The position numbers and the translations under genes were made by a program. A model generated the notes under the pieces. The model had not been told where the DNA came from. It did not search any database and was given only the letters and a program-made list of their open reading frames with translations. A DNA stretch of 64,000 nucleotides from Siphonodentalium dalli (Eukaryota; Mollusca; Scaphopoda; Gadilida; Siphonodentaliidae): assembly GCA_032622095.1 (NCBI GenBank), contig CP136066.1, positions 195,290,816 to 195,354,815 on the forward strand, read 5' to 3'. Every line of letters starts with the position of its first letter. The stretch's first letter is position 1. Below are positions 30,266 to 43,100 of the stretch, in pieces.

Positions 30266-31195
30266 TGTTGTTGTTCGAATCTGATGATATGGGGACCTAT
30301 TGAATTGGATTGAGTACTTTTAAACTCTTACACATGTAAGGTACAAGATGGGGAAAACTTCAAGTACTATTATCAGGTCTGGCAATAGTTAATACAACTA
30401 TTGGAGTTGTATGTGACTATTGGGATGAACGAATGTGGTGAAAGAGAAATAACCCTATTCACAAAATAATTTAACAATTGTGAGAGCATTCTTTAGCTAT
30501 AGTCTCATTAGAGGTTACAATGGTGTAAATGTTTTCCATAGGCCTCAGTGCTTACGTTTTAGCGTATACTGTTGGCAATATAAACTTTGGGTCCAAAATT
30601 TTCTTTAAATCTGAAAAATTGACATTTGGGGAAACTTTTTGCGCAAAAAAATCATGTCTGTCTTGCAGGGAATTCGCCTTTAAATCTTGTGTTTTCGTAA
30701 CTGGTGTCAGAACCGCATAAAAAAATACTGTCATATTTTAGACCACACCAACAAATTCAAACTTCACTACAGAAGGTTAATTTATGTGCCAATTGCTATT
30801 TTACCTATGGGAAAGAGGTGTGATGATTTTTGTATGCAAAAAGCACACAAGGCTATTGACCAATCAGGGCCCAGTGTCTATTTTATTCTCTCCTATATAT
30901 TCCTCCCGCATCCGCTAGATGTCACTCCGAACTGTATTTACACCAGTGTAACCTAGATAAATTCCGCTTCTGGCGAGTCTACCGATTGTTGTGCATCCTT
31001 GGTAACTGTGCACTACGTATATATTCTCCTGGGTATCATGTGGATTGGTCTATACGTCTACAATGTTACTTGTAAAGCATGTAAACAACAAACACATTTT
31101 TCAATAAAACAGGATGAAACAGTTGCGTTGAATTATTGACCCAAAATTGTTCTGTACCTCCACACCTGTTGACTATAGGCAGATGCGGCATTAGT

Positions 31196-31596
31196 TTAAC
31201 CCTTTACCCAACAAACCGGCCAAAACCGGCCAAATAAAGCTTCAACAGCCTAAAATATCTTCGGTCTGTCTCAATAGAACCATACAAATATGGATATCAT
31301 TGGAACCGGCTCCTTGACCACATTGTGATAGTTACAGTTATGCCCTGTGCCAATGCATTCTCTTATATATGCGAGTCGACCATAGGTCGCCTCGCATATA
31401 TAAGAGAATGCATTGGCCTAAAAAAAATAAAAAATTTAACACTTTTTACCATTTTTTCTTACATTCTTTAACAATTTTAGAATTTTTAATGTGTTAAGCC
31501 AATGCATTCTCTTATATATGCGAGGCGACCTATGGTCGACTCGCATATATAAGAGAATGCATTGGCACAGGGCCCTTCTGTTGGGTAAAGGGTTAA
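31196..31596 (+). mobile_element. TTAA-flanked palindromic MITE, copy 2
   Basis: Same family and orientation as copy 1, inserted at TTAA. Both internal palindromes (31351-31416 and 31498-31565) are complete. Confidence 0.88.
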
Positions 31597-32099
31597 TCCA
31601 GAACGGTATTTTGCATGTTTTATTATCCGATATGACCGTCATGTCATCGTGCTTAAGTACATATTCGCAACAAATTTTTGTTCGAAAATATTGATTTTAT
31701 AACTAGGTCTAAGGCCTCTGAGCGGACAGGGACTTTAACTATCCGATTTCTTCGGTAGATTCCGGTAGTTTCCGATACGATATCTCGACTTTGCTTCTTT
31801 CAAGTTCGCAGAGTTATATGTCGATTGAAAGGGAATGTTATTGCCAATAAGACACACCAGATGATATTCTGGCTGAAGTGATCGATTTCTAGAATGTATT
31901 AGGGTTTTGATAGTTGGTATGTTTTCAGCCAAAATAGAGCTTTTGAACCTTTTCCCTGGTACAGTCTATATTGGTATTTAGTATTTTTCCCCATCACAGT
32001 GGCCTGTGAACTGTCTCTGCTTGGGCGTGGTTATTTAATGCGTGCATGCATTACTAATAGGTTCCTATTTTAACTCTAAGTATGTGTGCACAAATGTAT

Positions 32100-32520
32100 T
32101 GGAAAGAATGCTGCTGAATATCAGTTCCGGGCCGTACTGCGTCATTGGTGGAGTGAATGAAGCAATATTCTGTATTTCGGGGACACCCCAACCCCACGTC
32201 ATGTCTCTGGAATCGGTTAGTTAAGTCGTACATTTCGATATACGCGCGTAGTGCACATTTGAACTGTCAGTTGTGACCACAAAGGCAATGAAAAAAATTC
32301 TGCTGAATATCAGTTCCGGGGCGTACTGCGTGATTGGCGGAGTGAACGAAGCATATCCTGTATTTCTGGGGACAGCCCCAAACCCGCTTGTCTCTGGAAT
32401 CGGTCGTGCATTTCGCAATACGTGTATGGTGCATATTAGCCACAAAGGCATTGACATAATTTCTGCTGGTGGTAGTTCCGGGGCGTATTGCGTGGTTGGT
32501 GGAGTGAATGGAGCTCTATA
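32100..32520. repeat. Three-copy tandem repeat of ~180 bp
   Basis: Units share CTGCTGAATATCAGTTCCGG, TACTGCGTxATTGG and GGAGTGAA, then TCTCTGGAATCGGT. Third unit is partial. The near-continuous translation in one frame is a by-product of repetition. Confidence 0.75.
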
Positions 32521-32524
32521 ATCT

Positions 32525-33930
32525 GCATTGTTCATATCCGTCGAATAGCACTACAGGTTCACCCTAAATTGAGGCCACAATTAATGTGCTCGCCCATACA
32601 GAATCTACTTATGGATTGAAACTGGGAATAACACATTAGCTACGTGTTAATATATTAATAAGGAACTGCAAAATCTTCTAGGGATCGCATGGGATGGGGG
32701 ATGGGGGGGTCTGACCAAATATTCCGTACACAGGGCCGGTGTGGGTGGGAGGTCGGGGCCCATACAAACATGTTTTTTTCGGTGCTTGCAAATTTTGTCC
32801 TAATTTGTTTTTTTCATAATTATAGAAAAACACTGATATTGTTCTATTGCCCAGTAGCCTAAATAACACTGGTTTGGTTGGAGAGTGAATATATATGGGG
32901 TAATACCATGGTGCTTTAATTTGCCTCGGATTAAACCGAGGTCTCAAGCCCATATATAACATCATGGACAATAAGTTTTGAGGGAATAATTTCTAATTAA
33001 CTGGAGAAATGGTAGAAAAAAATGATTATTATAATATATAAAACTTATCCTGTTAATATACAATGAACATGATATAAGTTGTCCTGAGATAACTAGATAT
33101 GCTCCACTAAATAATGAGAAAATTTATGCAGATCATTGCATATGATAACTTCTACCATTAGTGATCTGAAGCCAGATATAATCTAGAAGTTTTCAATAAC
33201 AGTATAGAACAGGGAAGAATATTCTGTCTAAATATCCACCCATTATAGGGGTGTTCAAATACATGCACATGTACAAAATATTTTCTTCACACCCCACAGG
33301 TCCTAATGTATGATAATTGTAATACAACACTAGTTACCCGTGTCGCAAAGGATTATCTGCTGCTGGTGTTCTTCGCCACTTTTCTCTCTTATTATAGAAA
33401 ACATTCAGATATGCTTCCACTTTAAATTGTACAAAAAACACAAGATAGAACGATCACATTCGCAGGCAACACATATGGTATGCAAATATTTGTTTCTATC
33501 GCTGAGGTTCATCAATAGTGTACCATTCAAGTGAGTCAGACCTTTGAATCAATATTTTAGTTGCAAATTATCAAAGTCAAATCTTCGTCAAGCTACACGG
33601 TTAACAGAGAAATAACTTTATCTGCATCAAATATTCTATCACTGAGAGATATTCATTAGTCAGCATTAACGGTGACGTCTAAACAGTTTCAGTTGTCAAT
33701 ATATTATTAAAAAACAGCTATAAGTGTATAAATCCTGGAAAAAGGGGGGTTGGTACCATATTGGTCGGATGTAACAAAATAAATTTGCACGTAGGGGTGT
33801 GGTGGCATTATCAATTTCAGCCCTGTTTACGGGGGGTTTTGCGCAAACCCCCCCCCCCCCCCCCCCCCCCCGTGGGGATCGTTGTCAATTTTGCACTTTT
33901 TTACGATCCCAGAAGGACATATGTAGGACG
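32525..33930. other. No gene seen; poly-C tract
   Basis: Holds a homopolymer of about 26 C residues near 33846-33871, which could be an assembly weak point, and no frame or repeat I can name. Confidence 0.5.
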
Positions 33931-33939
33931 TTTGTGAAT

Positions 33940-34330
33940 AAGTATTAAAGATACGGGCAGCGTTGTCGGTGGGTATGCTGTAAAAATATTCACCTCCGTC
34001 AAAAACCGCCATAAACAGAAAGGATAGTAAAATATAGACATACTTTGTCTTATACCAATCAGAAATATGGCATAAACAGTATGGTATTGTCAATTTTTTT
34101 CCTTTGTTATGTAAACAAAAGCAAAAAACGTTACGTTTCCTGGCTTTTGTTTAGATCCGGATATGGTAAACATAAAGAGCGTTATTTGTTACTGTTTTCA
34201 TGATATGGAAAAAATAAAGAGCGTTTATATCATTTTTGTGTGATTAACCAATAGAATTGCGCTGTGTTATGTAAACAGAAGCACAACTTATGTGACTCGA
34301 GTAGGCTCTTGTTTACGTACACCATCGTAC
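33940..34330. repeat. Dispersed repeat family A, copy 1
   Basis: Aligns with 50095-50450 from GGTGGGTATxCTGT through AAACCGCCA, AAACAGTATG, GTAAACAAAAGC and two AAAGAGCGTT motifs about 35 bases apart. A weaker copy is at 42060-42200. Confidence 0.75.
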
Positions 34331-34379
34331 GTCTTGACGACAATATACTATACAATATTTCCGGTTCAGAGTAGATTTG

Positions 34380-34665
34380 TTCGAAGTTTTCAAAATAACC
34401 AAACGATATTACAATTTAGATCAGAATACTTTTTTTTACAAAGAGGCCTGTCTGCAAAAACAAATGGACATTCGTTTAAATTACAGAAACAAAATGTAAC
34501 TAAAAGTATATAACAAAAACTTCTTCACACTATTCGGTGTTAACGATTGGAACTCTCTGTCCTTAATAATAGATGCAGAAGATCTTAGTCAGTTCAAACC
34601 ATACGTGGGCTCGTTCTTTGGTGGCAAGAAATATCAAGTCGAGGGATCAGAACAGTGATTATCTG
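34380..34665 (+). mobile_element. LINE 3' coding tail
   Basis: Reads FFLQRGLSAKTNGHSFKLQKQ, then after a frameshift near 34510 NFFTLFGVNDWNSL and LSQFKPYVGSFF, to a TGA at 34660. The NFF.LR.VNDWNSLP..V.A..FK pattern closes many CR1/L2-like LINE reverse transcriptases. Confidence 0.72.
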
Positions 34666-35104
34666 ACGATATTTTGTTTGCGTTATGGTATGTCATCTGC
34701 TATTTGTAATTGCTACCGGGATGGATGCTATTGTTTCCGCCATGGTACTTGTCATGACGACGATAATGATGCATACATACAATTATAATATAAGCATAGC
34801 AGTGAGATATAAGACATGCAGCATGTATGTTATATATGGATATATTGATGTGGCTGCCAATTAAAGAAGTGGCACTGATATGAGATTTGAGTTGCTACGA
34901 TTGCGCTTGTGACAAATCTTGACTCTCATCGATTGACAACGTTGTCAGAACCTTACAATTAGTGTCTACGTTCACATCCCTCGCAATAAAACCGGTTGTA
35001 CCATACCCTTAAAACTAATTTACCGTCCTGGATCAATTTCCTATTCTTCTAAACTTTTAATTGAAATTTGGAATCGATGAACACTTACGTCAAACTTCAC
35101 AATT

Positions 35105-35504
35105 TTAACCCTTTACCCAACAGAACGGCCCTGTGCCAATGCATTCTCTTATATATGCGAGTCGACCATAGGTCGCCTCGCATATATAAGAGAATGCATT
35201 GGCTTAACACATTAAAAATTCTAAAATTGTTAAAGAATGTAAGAAAAAATGGTAAAAAGTGTTAAAAAAAGTTTTTTTTTAGGCCAATGCATTCTCTTAT
35301 ATATGCGAGGCGACCTATGGTCGACTCGCATATATAAGAGAATGCATTGGCACAGGGCATAACTGTAACTATCACAATGTGGTCAAGGAGCCGGTTCCAA
35401 TGATATCCATATTTGTATGGTTCTATTGAGACAGACCGAAGATATTTTAGGCTGTTGAAGCTTTATTTGGCCGGTTTTGGCCGGTTTGTTGGGTAAAGGG
35501 TTAA
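35105..35504 (-). mobile_element. TTAA-flanked palindromic MITE, copy 3
   Basis: Inverted relative to copies 1 and 2, same TTAA flanks and CCCTTTACCCAACA ends. Confidence 0.88.
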
Positions 35505-36100
35505 CATGATCAAGACCAACATATAGTGTCAGGTTACATATAAAACATCGGGTTATATATATTCGGTAAATCTATAAAAAAAACCGAGTCCCTATATATT
35601 GAAATACATGTATAAAACAACTTCAATAGCTTAACAACAATGACACATGGACATGTATGTTTTGTCCAAGTTTATGAACAATACTGTATGACTGTATTGT
35701 ATGAACGCGTATTGTATTGTATGAACACGTATGTATTGTATGAACACGAGGCTCATTCAGTTGAGATCATGCTGTAACCGACACGACACACATGGGACAT
35801 TGAACTGGTATGGCAAATAAATGGATCCTTTTGCTTGATGGACGAATTATGTATCCACCAGATATTCATGACTGCCTTTCTGGGAATTGAGCACTAAAAC
35901 ATATTAATCACATTAAGGAGAACCCCACGACCCTCATCAATTAATGAGGTCTCTGATCTATGGGTACATCTTAGTTGCTTGTTTATGCGGTGTGGTAATA
36001 TGGGCATTTACATACATAGTATAAGAAATAAGGAAATGCATCTCATCGAATTTTATGTCCAGATCTTGTTGTTTCTGTACAAATTTATTTAAAGATGAAC
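35505..36100. other. No gene seen
   Basis: AT-rich sequence with a short TGTATTGTATGAAC-type repetition near 35690-35755. Confidence 0.5.
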
Positions 36101-36103
36101 TGT

Positions 36104-37757
36104 CAGATTGTACACAATAAACCAACCATCACGGCATCAGTGAGTTTTCTGCCGCAGGACAAAAACTTAGATTGTACACAATATATATACCTTTATTGTC
36201 CTCCAATTTCTGAAGAGTGATACATATACATAATAGCGTATATACAACATGTTACAACAATATAGTCAAAATGAAAGAGCAAAAGTAAGTTTGGAGAAGA
36301 AAAAACATACACATATATGAACCACGTCCTAATAAATAGCACACAAAGTCATACACTCTTACAAAAGCTGACATTCAAGACACGCGCGAACATTTAAAAA
36401 AAAAATGCAGACAGGCACACACGCACGCACAAGCTCGCGGACACTCACACACTTACCCCCAATCTGACGTATAGTACGGATACAGACACGTTTATGTTAC
36501 ATGCAAGATAAACTATAAGCACATGTGCACCTAATTTGAATTTTTGCCTGAATTACACGTTGAGTACGGACCACACGAAGAGCGCACCATGCACACAACT
36601 ATATGGCTATATAGAGTTTAATCATCTGATGATCGCCACTCTCGCTTTCATACGAAAGGAATATTTATGTAAGAACAAGCATGTATGTGTTGCGCCTATA
36701 CATTCTTGCACTGCTGGCAAGGAAGATAAGAAATCGTTAAGTTGGGGAACCGAGGTCATGAATATATAAAAAAAACTTAGATTGTACACAATAAACCAAT
36801 CATCATGGCATCAGTGAGTTTTCTGCCGCAGGAAAAAAACTTAGATTGTACACAATAAACCAATCATCACGGCATCAGTGCGTTTTCTGCCGCAGGAAAA
36901 AAACTTAGATTGTACACAATAAACCAACCATCACGGCATCAGTGAGTTTTCTGCCGCAGGAAAAAAACTTAGATTGTACACAATAAACCAATCATCACGG
37001 CATCAGTGAGTTTTCTGCCGCAGGAAAAAAAACTTAGATTGTACACAATAAACCAACCATCACGGCATCAGTGAGTTTTCTGCCGCAGGAAAATAAAACT
37101 TAGATTGTACACAATAAACCAACCATCATAGCATCAGTGAGTTTTCTGCCGCAGGAAAAAAAAACTTAGATTGTACACAATAAACCAACCATCACGGCAT
37201 CAGTGAGTTTTCTGCAGCAGGAAAAAAACTTAGATTGTACACAATAAACCAATCATCACGGCATCAGTGCGTTTTCTGCCGCAGAAAAAAAACTTAGATT
37301 GTACACAATAAACCAACCATCACGGCATCAGTGAGTTTTCTGCCGCAGGAAAAAAAACTTAGGTTGTACACAATAAACCAACCATCATAGCATCAGTGCG
37401 TTTTCTGCCGCAGAAAAACAAAATAAGATTGTACACAATAGACCAACCATCACGGCATCAGTGCGTTTTCTGCCGCAGAAAAACAACTTAGATTGTACAC
37501 AGGGGCCCATTAATATGAGGTTGTGTTTGCCAGATATCGAAAGAGATAATCAAAAAAACACTTAGATTGTACACAATAAACCAACCATTACGGCGTCAGT
37601 GCGTTTTCTGTCGCAGAAAAAAAACTTAGATTGTACACAATAAACCAATCATCACGGCATCAGTGCGTTTTCTGCCGCAGAAAAACAACTTAGATTGTAC
37701 ACAGGAGCCCATTAATATGAGGTTGTTTTTGCCAGATATCGAAAGTGATAATCAAAA
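36104..37757. repeat. ~63-bp satellite array, interrupted
   Basis: Unit: ACTTAGATTGTACACAATAA, then ACCAxTCATCACGGCATCAG and TGAGTTTTCTGCCGCAGG plus an A-run. One unit at 36104-36180, about eleven units at 36770-37500 and two more at 37556-37700. A ~590-bp unrelated stretch separates the first unit from the array. A second motif (GGxGCCCATTAATATGAGG, then GCCAGATATCGAAAG) occurs twice, 37501-37550 and 37702-37750, after a truncated unit each time, so it is part of a higher-order period. Units differ by single bases and A-run length. Confidence 0.9.
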
Positions 37758-37762
37758 GAGGA

Positions 37763-38080
37763 CCTTTAAAGGTCTCAATCCGATTAAAAACCCCTAAATT
37801 ACTATTTCTTTGGCTTCGGAGTTAAACAATATTTGATTCGAGTCGAGAAACCTACAATCAACGCTCAGAGTGATCAGATATCGATTTTTGAAGTTTTATA
37901 TTTCATTTTTTTGTGGCCCAGAAACACGCCGTCATACGTATGGTCTCGGTCAAAATTCCGGATGAAGATGGATGACTCTAAAAACAAGTGGTAATACGGC
38001 TAAATTTCGACGCATTACTCATGGATTATTTGGTGGATCTTCGCGATACCCTGCATGTGTTATACGAATTATGGCGATTG
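37763..38080. repeat. Dispersed repeat family B, copy 3
   Basis: Shares GTCTCAATCCGATTAAAA, GTGATCAGATATCGATTTTT and GATGAAGATGGATxACTCTA with the copies at 22056 and 29888 but is not next to an exon. It shows that family B is a transposable repeat in its own right. Confidence 0.65.
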
Positions 38081-39009
38081 CAAGTAAAGCGGAAAATTGG
38101 TTTATGAATTTCTGAAATATGTGACGTCAAATAGGACCTTGGATATTTAAGCACCATCAGGTCCATATTGAGCACCGCGGTGGACTGACAAACATACACA
38201 AATGCCCCACAGAACTATGTGTCGTACGAATTTTAGTTCTAAAATGTCGAATAAAACCATCATGAGAAGTAAATTAGTGACGTATTATGTAACTGCATGG
38301 TCTTTATTAACGGGGCGAGTCCAACCGCACTTCCTTCAATCAGACCGAAATGACCTAGGCCGAGAAATTCCAATTGCACAACTCCCTTTTGGTAATGAAG
38401 CGTCCAGCCGGTTTTCAAGATCTCCCATTGTTGAATTTTGAAATTTCCAACCTAACAACCCTATGGTTGAAAATTTTCCAAGTGATGAAAATTTCAGGAC
38501 ACAATAAAACCTTTATCGAGTCTTTAATATAAAAGCTATAAATTGCACACCAAATAGTGGTTGGAAAATTTAAACAAGTTCAACATATTGATGTTGTGTC
38601 AGGCATGAATTTTAGAACTGTTAAAACGTTTGGCCAAACTTGGGGGTACTGTACAAGTTGTAGTTCACCCCAACCCACCCCATGTCGCCGTATCGGCAAA
38701 AAACTATCGACTGGCGATGTTATTACTACATCCTGATGTTATTTTGGGACATAGACACTCAGACAGTAGTTTATGTCTCATGATTGTGAAATCATGATCG
38801 CCCATCCATCCATCATTACTGTCGTCATCAACGACATCATCACCACGACAAACACCAATCTACGCCGCCTTAGTTTATATCAAACGTATTTTATGTGTAT
38901 AATTATGCAAATGGGACATAATTTACACGATAACAATAGGTCGTCACTCTCCATGTTAAAACAGCATTACACATTCAACACAAGGAACAGAATAGAAGCT
39001 TATACCCAC

Positions 39010-39668
39010 CACAGGTACCCTGGTGTGACAACACTACCATGAGTATATACCTTAATACAAGGTTTATATCTATCCGACCTATATTGAGCATAGATTCGCT
39101 TGCGATAAAAATTCATCAATATCCCCTGTGTATAATATAATGCCGCATACCAAGTTCTTTAGACCATATTCGCACCTTTAATTTGGTGTATCTCCCACAT
39201 CGATACGTGCAAGATCGCCAAAGATATATATGAATATGTGCACACTTTCAAAATCAGACAAACCCCTGAACAGATTCCCATCAAATATAGCACAGTAGCA
39301 CTGCAGAATTTACTCTGCTGAGGTCACACAGACAGGATCATCCATGGTGAATCATTGTGACAAGTGGAATTCTGCAGTAGTACTATGCAAAATTTGATGG
39401 GAATCTGTTCAAGGGTTTGTCTGGATTTGAAAAAGTGCACACATTCAGATATATCGTTGGTGATCGTACACGTATCGATGCAAGAGATACACCAAATTAA
39501 AGGTGTGAATATGGTCTAAAGAACTGCGGATGTGACATTATCTTATGTACAGAGGATATTGATGAATTAAGATTGCAAGTGAGTCTATGCTCAATATAGG
39601 TCTGATAGATATAAACCTTGTATTAAGGTATATACTTTTGGTAGTGTTGTCGCACTAGGGGACCTGTG
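39010..39668. mobile_element. Long fold-back element with 8-bp target duplication
   Basis: Arms of about 280 bp, imperfectly complementary, beginning CACAGGT, with GACAACACTACCA next. Exact 8-bp flanks ATACCCAC (39002-39009 and 39669-39676) suggest hAT-type transposition. No coding capacity. Confidence 0.85.
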
Positions 39669-39706
39669 ATACCCACATGTGTATGGAATAAGGACATGTT
39701 AGTGTA

Positions 39707-40181
39707 GCTGATGGGGTCATTGTCACAAGGCATCGATCACATTCGTAGCCAGCTTTTTTAATCGATCACAAATGTAGCCAGCTTTTCTATGGCGATCACA
39801 CTTGTAGCCAGCTTTTCATATTCAGGCGAGCCTCAATGAACACGATCATGTTAATCTCATTTTTCTGAGTTGATGGATGAACAACAACTTGAATTTTGTT
39901 TTGATATTAGTTCATCTAATAACCTGAGGTTTCCGATGAATGTCGTTGGAATGCTCGAATTATATTCCAATATAAGTTGATAAACGAAGTCAGTTTTGGA
40001 GCATGACGTCGACATTTTAGTCACGAACGTGATGACGTCATATTTCGCGCCATATAAAGCATGGAATTAGAAAAGCTGGCTACGAATGTGATCCCCGGTG
40101 AAAAAAGCTGGCTACATTTGTGATCCATTTAAAAGCTGGCTACGAATGTGACCGGAGCCTTGTGACAATGACCCCATCGGC
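39707..40181. mobile_element. Fold-back element with 9-bp target duplication
   Basis: Inverted ends GATGGGGTCATTGTCACAAG with exact 9-bp flanks GTTAGTGTA (39698-39706 and 40182-40190), as in Mutator-like elements. Each arm carries three copies of a GATCACATTCGTAGCCAGC-type motif. It lies 38 bp from the preceding element. Confidence 0.82.
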
Positions 40182-40520
40182 GTTAGTGTATGTTACCAGC
40201 TTCTGGTTTAAAACGCCAACGATTATTGAGGAGGGTTTATTAATTGATCTGATACAGGGTCACGGTGGGTTTCGGCATAATCATGCACACAAGTGATCTA
40301 CACAAAGAGATAGCTTAATTCGAAAGATCTCTTAGTCCTACATTCGGTGGCTGGACAAATCTTTTTAAATGTTGATATGCTACATTCCATTGTGGTTCAT
40401 GACTATACAAAAAGATCATTCACGTCTAATTTAAGATCGTAAACAAATGGATGGGTGCATTTCATATGATAAAGACCATAACGTCAAAAGAAATTCATTG
40501 ACAAAAAACATTCATCTTAC

Positions 40521-40613
40521 CTGTAGGTATTGGTTTCTCCGTGCTGCATGATGAACATATGATACTAAAGATCAACCAGACATTCGGTTTGGTGATTGAT
40601 ACACAGAGATCCG
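40521..40613 (-). CDS. Possible hydrophobic exon C0
   Basis: 93-bp candidate exon, acceptor CCAACAG and donor GTAAGA, phase 1-1 like its neighbours. Encodes PNVWLIFSIICSSCSTEKPI. The hydrophobic run could be a signal or membrane segment. Supported only by splice sites and phase. Confidence 0.35.
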
Positions 40614-40905
40614 CTGTTGGCACATATACCCTTTCACTCGATTATTATTATATAGGGGATTAACAGTTAATATGCAACAATTACTGGACGAACACCGTTC
40701 TATTTGGATACCCCGTCCAACATGGTTGTGCATAAGTATACCAAAGACCATTAACGTACGACATATGATGAATGAGATAGAAGCTACCATGTCGCATTAC
40801 GGACGGACAGACGGATAAGCGGACGGATAGAAGGAACCCATTTATATATCCCGGCAAACTTCGTTTGCGAAGGATGGGATGGAATGGCGTTCTATTCCAC
40901 CGTAC

Positions 40906-41046
40906 CTTTTATGCATCCAGTTAGGTCCGCTTTGACCATGTATCCGATATCACAGAGGCACGTGAGTCCTGCACATGCATTCGGCTTACAGCTGGCCAGC
41001 ATGGGGCACTGAGCATCTTCCTCGCAGCTTTGGAATATGTTGTAGG
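40906..41046 (-). CDS. EB-like single-module exon A1
   Basis: 141-bp exon, acceptor ATTCCAG and donor GTACGG, phase 1-1. Encodes NIFQSCEEDAQC, SCKPNACAGLTCLCDIGY and a closing Cys. Most upstream exon of this gene family that I can find in the window. Confidence 0.82.
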
Positions 41047-41475
41047 CTGGAATTGACGATGCACGTTCATTTTGACACCGTAAAATACATATGAAGCGAA
41101 ACTTCGTAATAAGTTGTGTGGTTTCTCCGACTAAATCTTGGATGTAGTAATCTTGGCTATCATTTATATAAATACCACATACGTGGGGACCATTATTGTA
41201 ATTGTGGGGAATATAAAGCGTTGATATTTTTTTTACACTACTGATCATTTTATGAAAATGAAAGAGAAATCTGCTTTGATAATTTAAACTTCAATAGAAA
41301 ACTTGAAATGAAGTCATTATTAGAAGGTTCTCATGAAAATATCGCCATATGTGGACAAGTACAAAAGTTGATTGTTCTATAACAAAACAATTCAATACCT
41401 AACAGCTCCGGAATTTTTGCAGAATGATTTAAGAAATACAAGCATCTATGCTATTACGTATAGTTATACTTGTTA

Positions 41476-41612
41476 TAGGGGGTAGCAGGAAGACAGCCCG
41501 AAAGGGCTAAGCTACCCCCGACAATACACTGTTATAATTTATTATGTATTACTGCCACTGTGTCATTCGTGTGTATTGTAAATAGACTATCCGATCCTAT
41601 CCTATCCTAAGA
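41476..41612. repeat. Hairpin and CCTAT tail, probable LINE/SINE 3' end
   Basis: GGGGGTAGC pairs with GCTACCCCC around an inner AGCCCGAAAGGGCT stem, followed ~75 bases later by ATCCTATCCTATCCTAA. A structured stem followed by a short simple-sequence tail is typical of a retroposon 3' end. No upstream coding part is visible. Confidence 0.45.
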
Positions 41613-41614
41613 TA

Positions 41615-43095
41615 CATGTACTAGGAAACTCCAATTTTGACGAAACCATAGACTCATACATATGGAGCCCTCTCAACCATTTAAGACAAACTTTATATGG
41701 GCACGGGGGACTGGAGGATCAGACACAAATTATACATGTGCTTTATTGTGGCAGTAATAATACAACTAAACATTCATGTATCTCGATGTGGATATGGACT
41801 TCGGCGGATCGTGATCTGAAAAAAAAACACCCTGATGGGCGTGGTCATGAACTACTTCATACGAAATACGCACGGCACATTAAATACTTGAAATATTACA
41901 ACCTTAAAGCCACATGACGGTTTGCGCTCCAAAATCCACCTAATACTATTTGAATTTTTCCCGGTATCGAAATAGGTCGATAAATACTTGAACTATCTTT
42001 CTAAGGGCAGTGTATGTCTCATAAAGACGCATATGGTGTTATACAAAATACCACTTTAAACAGGGTCCCAAACAAACAACAGCCATCACGTTCATTGCAT
42101 TGAACATAAAAGAGCGTTCCGTCTTAGTCTATTCCCGATATGGTAGAAATAAAAAGCGTTTCTTTCATTTCTGTGCAAAACATTGAAACAGCTGAAAATG
42201 GCTGTGACCGTAGCAAGTATTTTCCAGAAAATATAAAGCCGGTATATCAATATTTCGTGTACATTTCAAGCTATCCGTTTAATTTATATGACTCCCGGAG
42301 ATGACAACTATAACCACCCGCTTAATGCGAAATTAATTTTCTCATTGATATTTAAATTTGTATGTAATTGTTAACTATGGAATGTACTATTGGGAAATAA
42401 ACTATGATTACTCCAAACTTATTACATGTATCCCATGCCTTTAATTCATTAAAGAAAGATCAAGGACGAGATATACCATCCGTAAATAGGTCACGGTTTG
42501 GCCAACTTGCGAACAAATTACATTTGAAAAACTTACCTCCGAAAACTGAGTCGCTACCATTAAATAGAACTGCGACAAACATTATCTGTAATGGGACAAA
42601 CTTGTATGTTCAATGTATTTGGTACAATTGACCAACATCAGCTACACATATTTGCATAGCCCGTGAATTTTACACTAAATCATGTTTGCCGATACATGTA
42701 GGTCAATTGTCAATTGAGTCATGTGCTTCATACCCCAATAGGACAAAATACATCCTTGTACCTGATATTTTCCTGCGGACATTTTGTTGCAGCTCCATGT
42801 GTACATACCTTAAATCTTACATTTGACGTTATGCACCAACTGCTACCTCGACATTGCCTACATAAAGTTTGCACAATAAACGTTTTATTTTATTAAGTCA
42901 AAACAGCTTCATTTGTGTTAAGGTAGCTTTATTATGTAGGTATACAATGTTCACGGCGTAATAATATACGCAATTTTCGCAGGTAACAAGGGACGCCATT
43001 GTGTGTTGGGCCTTTCCCCCTTTAAATCACCGTAATTGATACAAAATATTGACAATTGTCTTGTCTCGTCTTGACTCGTTCAAACTTTTAATGGG
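41615..43095. other. No gene seen; diverged family A copy
   Basis: 42060-42200 contains AACATAAAAGAGCGTTCCG and AAATAAAAAGCGTTTC about 35 bases apart, the layout of family A. Otherwise nothing supported. Confidence 0.5.
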
Positions 43096-43100
43096 ATACT

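Noticed and set aside
32100-32520. Frames of about 80-100 codons on both strands with repeated SSGAYCV
   Set aside because: They reflect a three-copy tandem repeat and are broken between units.
36770-37720. CRISPR-like array
   Set aside because: Units are head to tail with no unique spacers, in an animal genome; it is a satellite.
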